A stretch of DNA of 13,896 nt from NCBI GenBank assembly GCA_903885895.1, contig CAISKC010000464.1, positions 1-13,896 on the forward strand, in the 5' to 3' direction. How positions within the stretch are numbered: position 1 is the first letter of the stretch; every line of letters starts with the position of its first letter. Below, piece after piece: positions 13,592 through 13,896 of the stretch. The notes beneath the pieces are model-generated. The model saw only the letters and a list, made by a program, of their open reading frames with translations. It searched no databases and was not told the DNA's origin. The stretch comes from an uncultured Legionella sp. GTDB taxonomy: Bacteria; Pseudomonadota; Gammaproteobacteria; Legionellales; Legionellaceae. The position numbers and the translations under genes are program-made.

Positions 13592-13896
13592 GCTTGTGAT
13601 ACCTCATCTAACCATGCATAGCCTTTTTCTTCCAATTCTAATGCAAGTGATTTATCACCTGACTTCAAAATCTGGCCATTTACCAACACATGAACATAAT
13701 CGGGTGTAATATAATCCAACAAGCGTTGATAATGCGTGACCAAAATAATAGCGCGTTCTGGACTACGCATCGTATTGACACCATGTGCAATCACCCGCAA
13801 AGCATCAATATCCAAACCAGAGTCAGTTTCATCTAAAATAGCCAATTGAGGCTCTAGAGCCACCATTTGCAAAATCTCATTGCGCTTTTTCTCACC
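13588..13896 (-). CDS. sufC: SufC, ABC-type ATPase of the SUF complex (partial, 5' end beyond window)
   Basis: Only the C-terminal 102 residues lie in the window. They begin just after the ABC signature with GEKKRNEILQMVALEPQ, continue through the Walker B motif LAILDETDSGLDIDAL and the H-loop IILVTHYQRLLDYI, and finish with the short C-terminal helix region KGYAWLDEVSQA. All match SufC closely (E. coli LCILDESDSGLDIDAL). SufC drives conformational changes of the SufBC2D scaffold by ATP hydrolysis. The frame is open to the window edge, so the internal methionine at 13872 is not its start. The stop shares bases with the sufD start. sufB is expected upstream, outside the window. Confidence 0.97.
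   Translation of the reverse strand, partial: GEKKRNEILQMVALEPQLAILDETDSGLDIDALRVIAHGVNTMRSPERAIILVTHYQRLLDYITPDYVHVLVNGQILKSGDKSLALELEEKGYAWLDEVSQA

Noticed and set aside
13588..13872. sufC starting at an internal methionine (94 residues)
   Set aside because: The frame continues in strong SufC similarity (GEKKRNEIL) to the window edge, so the gene is cut by the window and does not start there.

Overview
The window reads as a gene-dense chromosomal segment of a Gram-negative gammaproteobacterium. It encodes ZipA and LolB, which are essentially gammaproteobacterial cell-envelope proteins, together with EpmA, MurF/MraY and a SUF operon that uses SufU and SufT. Moderate-to-low GC, compact spacing, a SufU-type SUF operon and an Omp25-like barrel would fit the Legionellales (Legionella, Coxiella or Rickettsiella relatives). 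That placement is an inference from gene content, not a proof.

Layout from left to right. Positions 1-3075 are on the minus strand and concern envelope growth and division: mraY (cut by the window edge), murF and zipA, with a terminator separating zipA from murF. Between zipA and the next gene (2847-3072) there is no protein gene. That gap holds a strikingly structured RNA or terminator: a 13-bp hairpin, then a 16-bp closing stem around two small hairpins, then eight Us. A minus-strand fatty-acid desaturase (3073-4254) is divergent from a plus-strand plsC-like acyltransferase (4392-5150), so both genes act on membrane lipids. coaD (minus, 5164-5646) is divergent from lolB (plus, 5813-6358).

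A 74-bp near-perfect inverted repeat starts exactly on the lolB stop codon and separates it from an outer-membrane beta-barrel gene (6462-7340). That gene converges on, and overlaps by 25 bp, a cvfB/yitL-type S1-domain gene (minus, 7316-8185). gloB (plus, 8299-9081) and epmA (minus, 9152-10108) follow.

From 10231 to the right edge lies one tightly packed minus-strand SUF operon for Fe-S cluster assembly, in transcription order sufC (partial), sufD, sufS, sufU, sufT. Start/stop overlaps or short gaps join every pair. sufB probably lies just beyond the right edge.

All the proteins belong to recognisable families, and I found no undescribed multi-protein system. The most unusual material is non-coding or at gene ends: the structured RNA before zipA, the inverted-repeat element at the lolB stop, the transposase-like tail on the desaturase, and a porin gene that appears to have lost its stop codon by a one-base slip.
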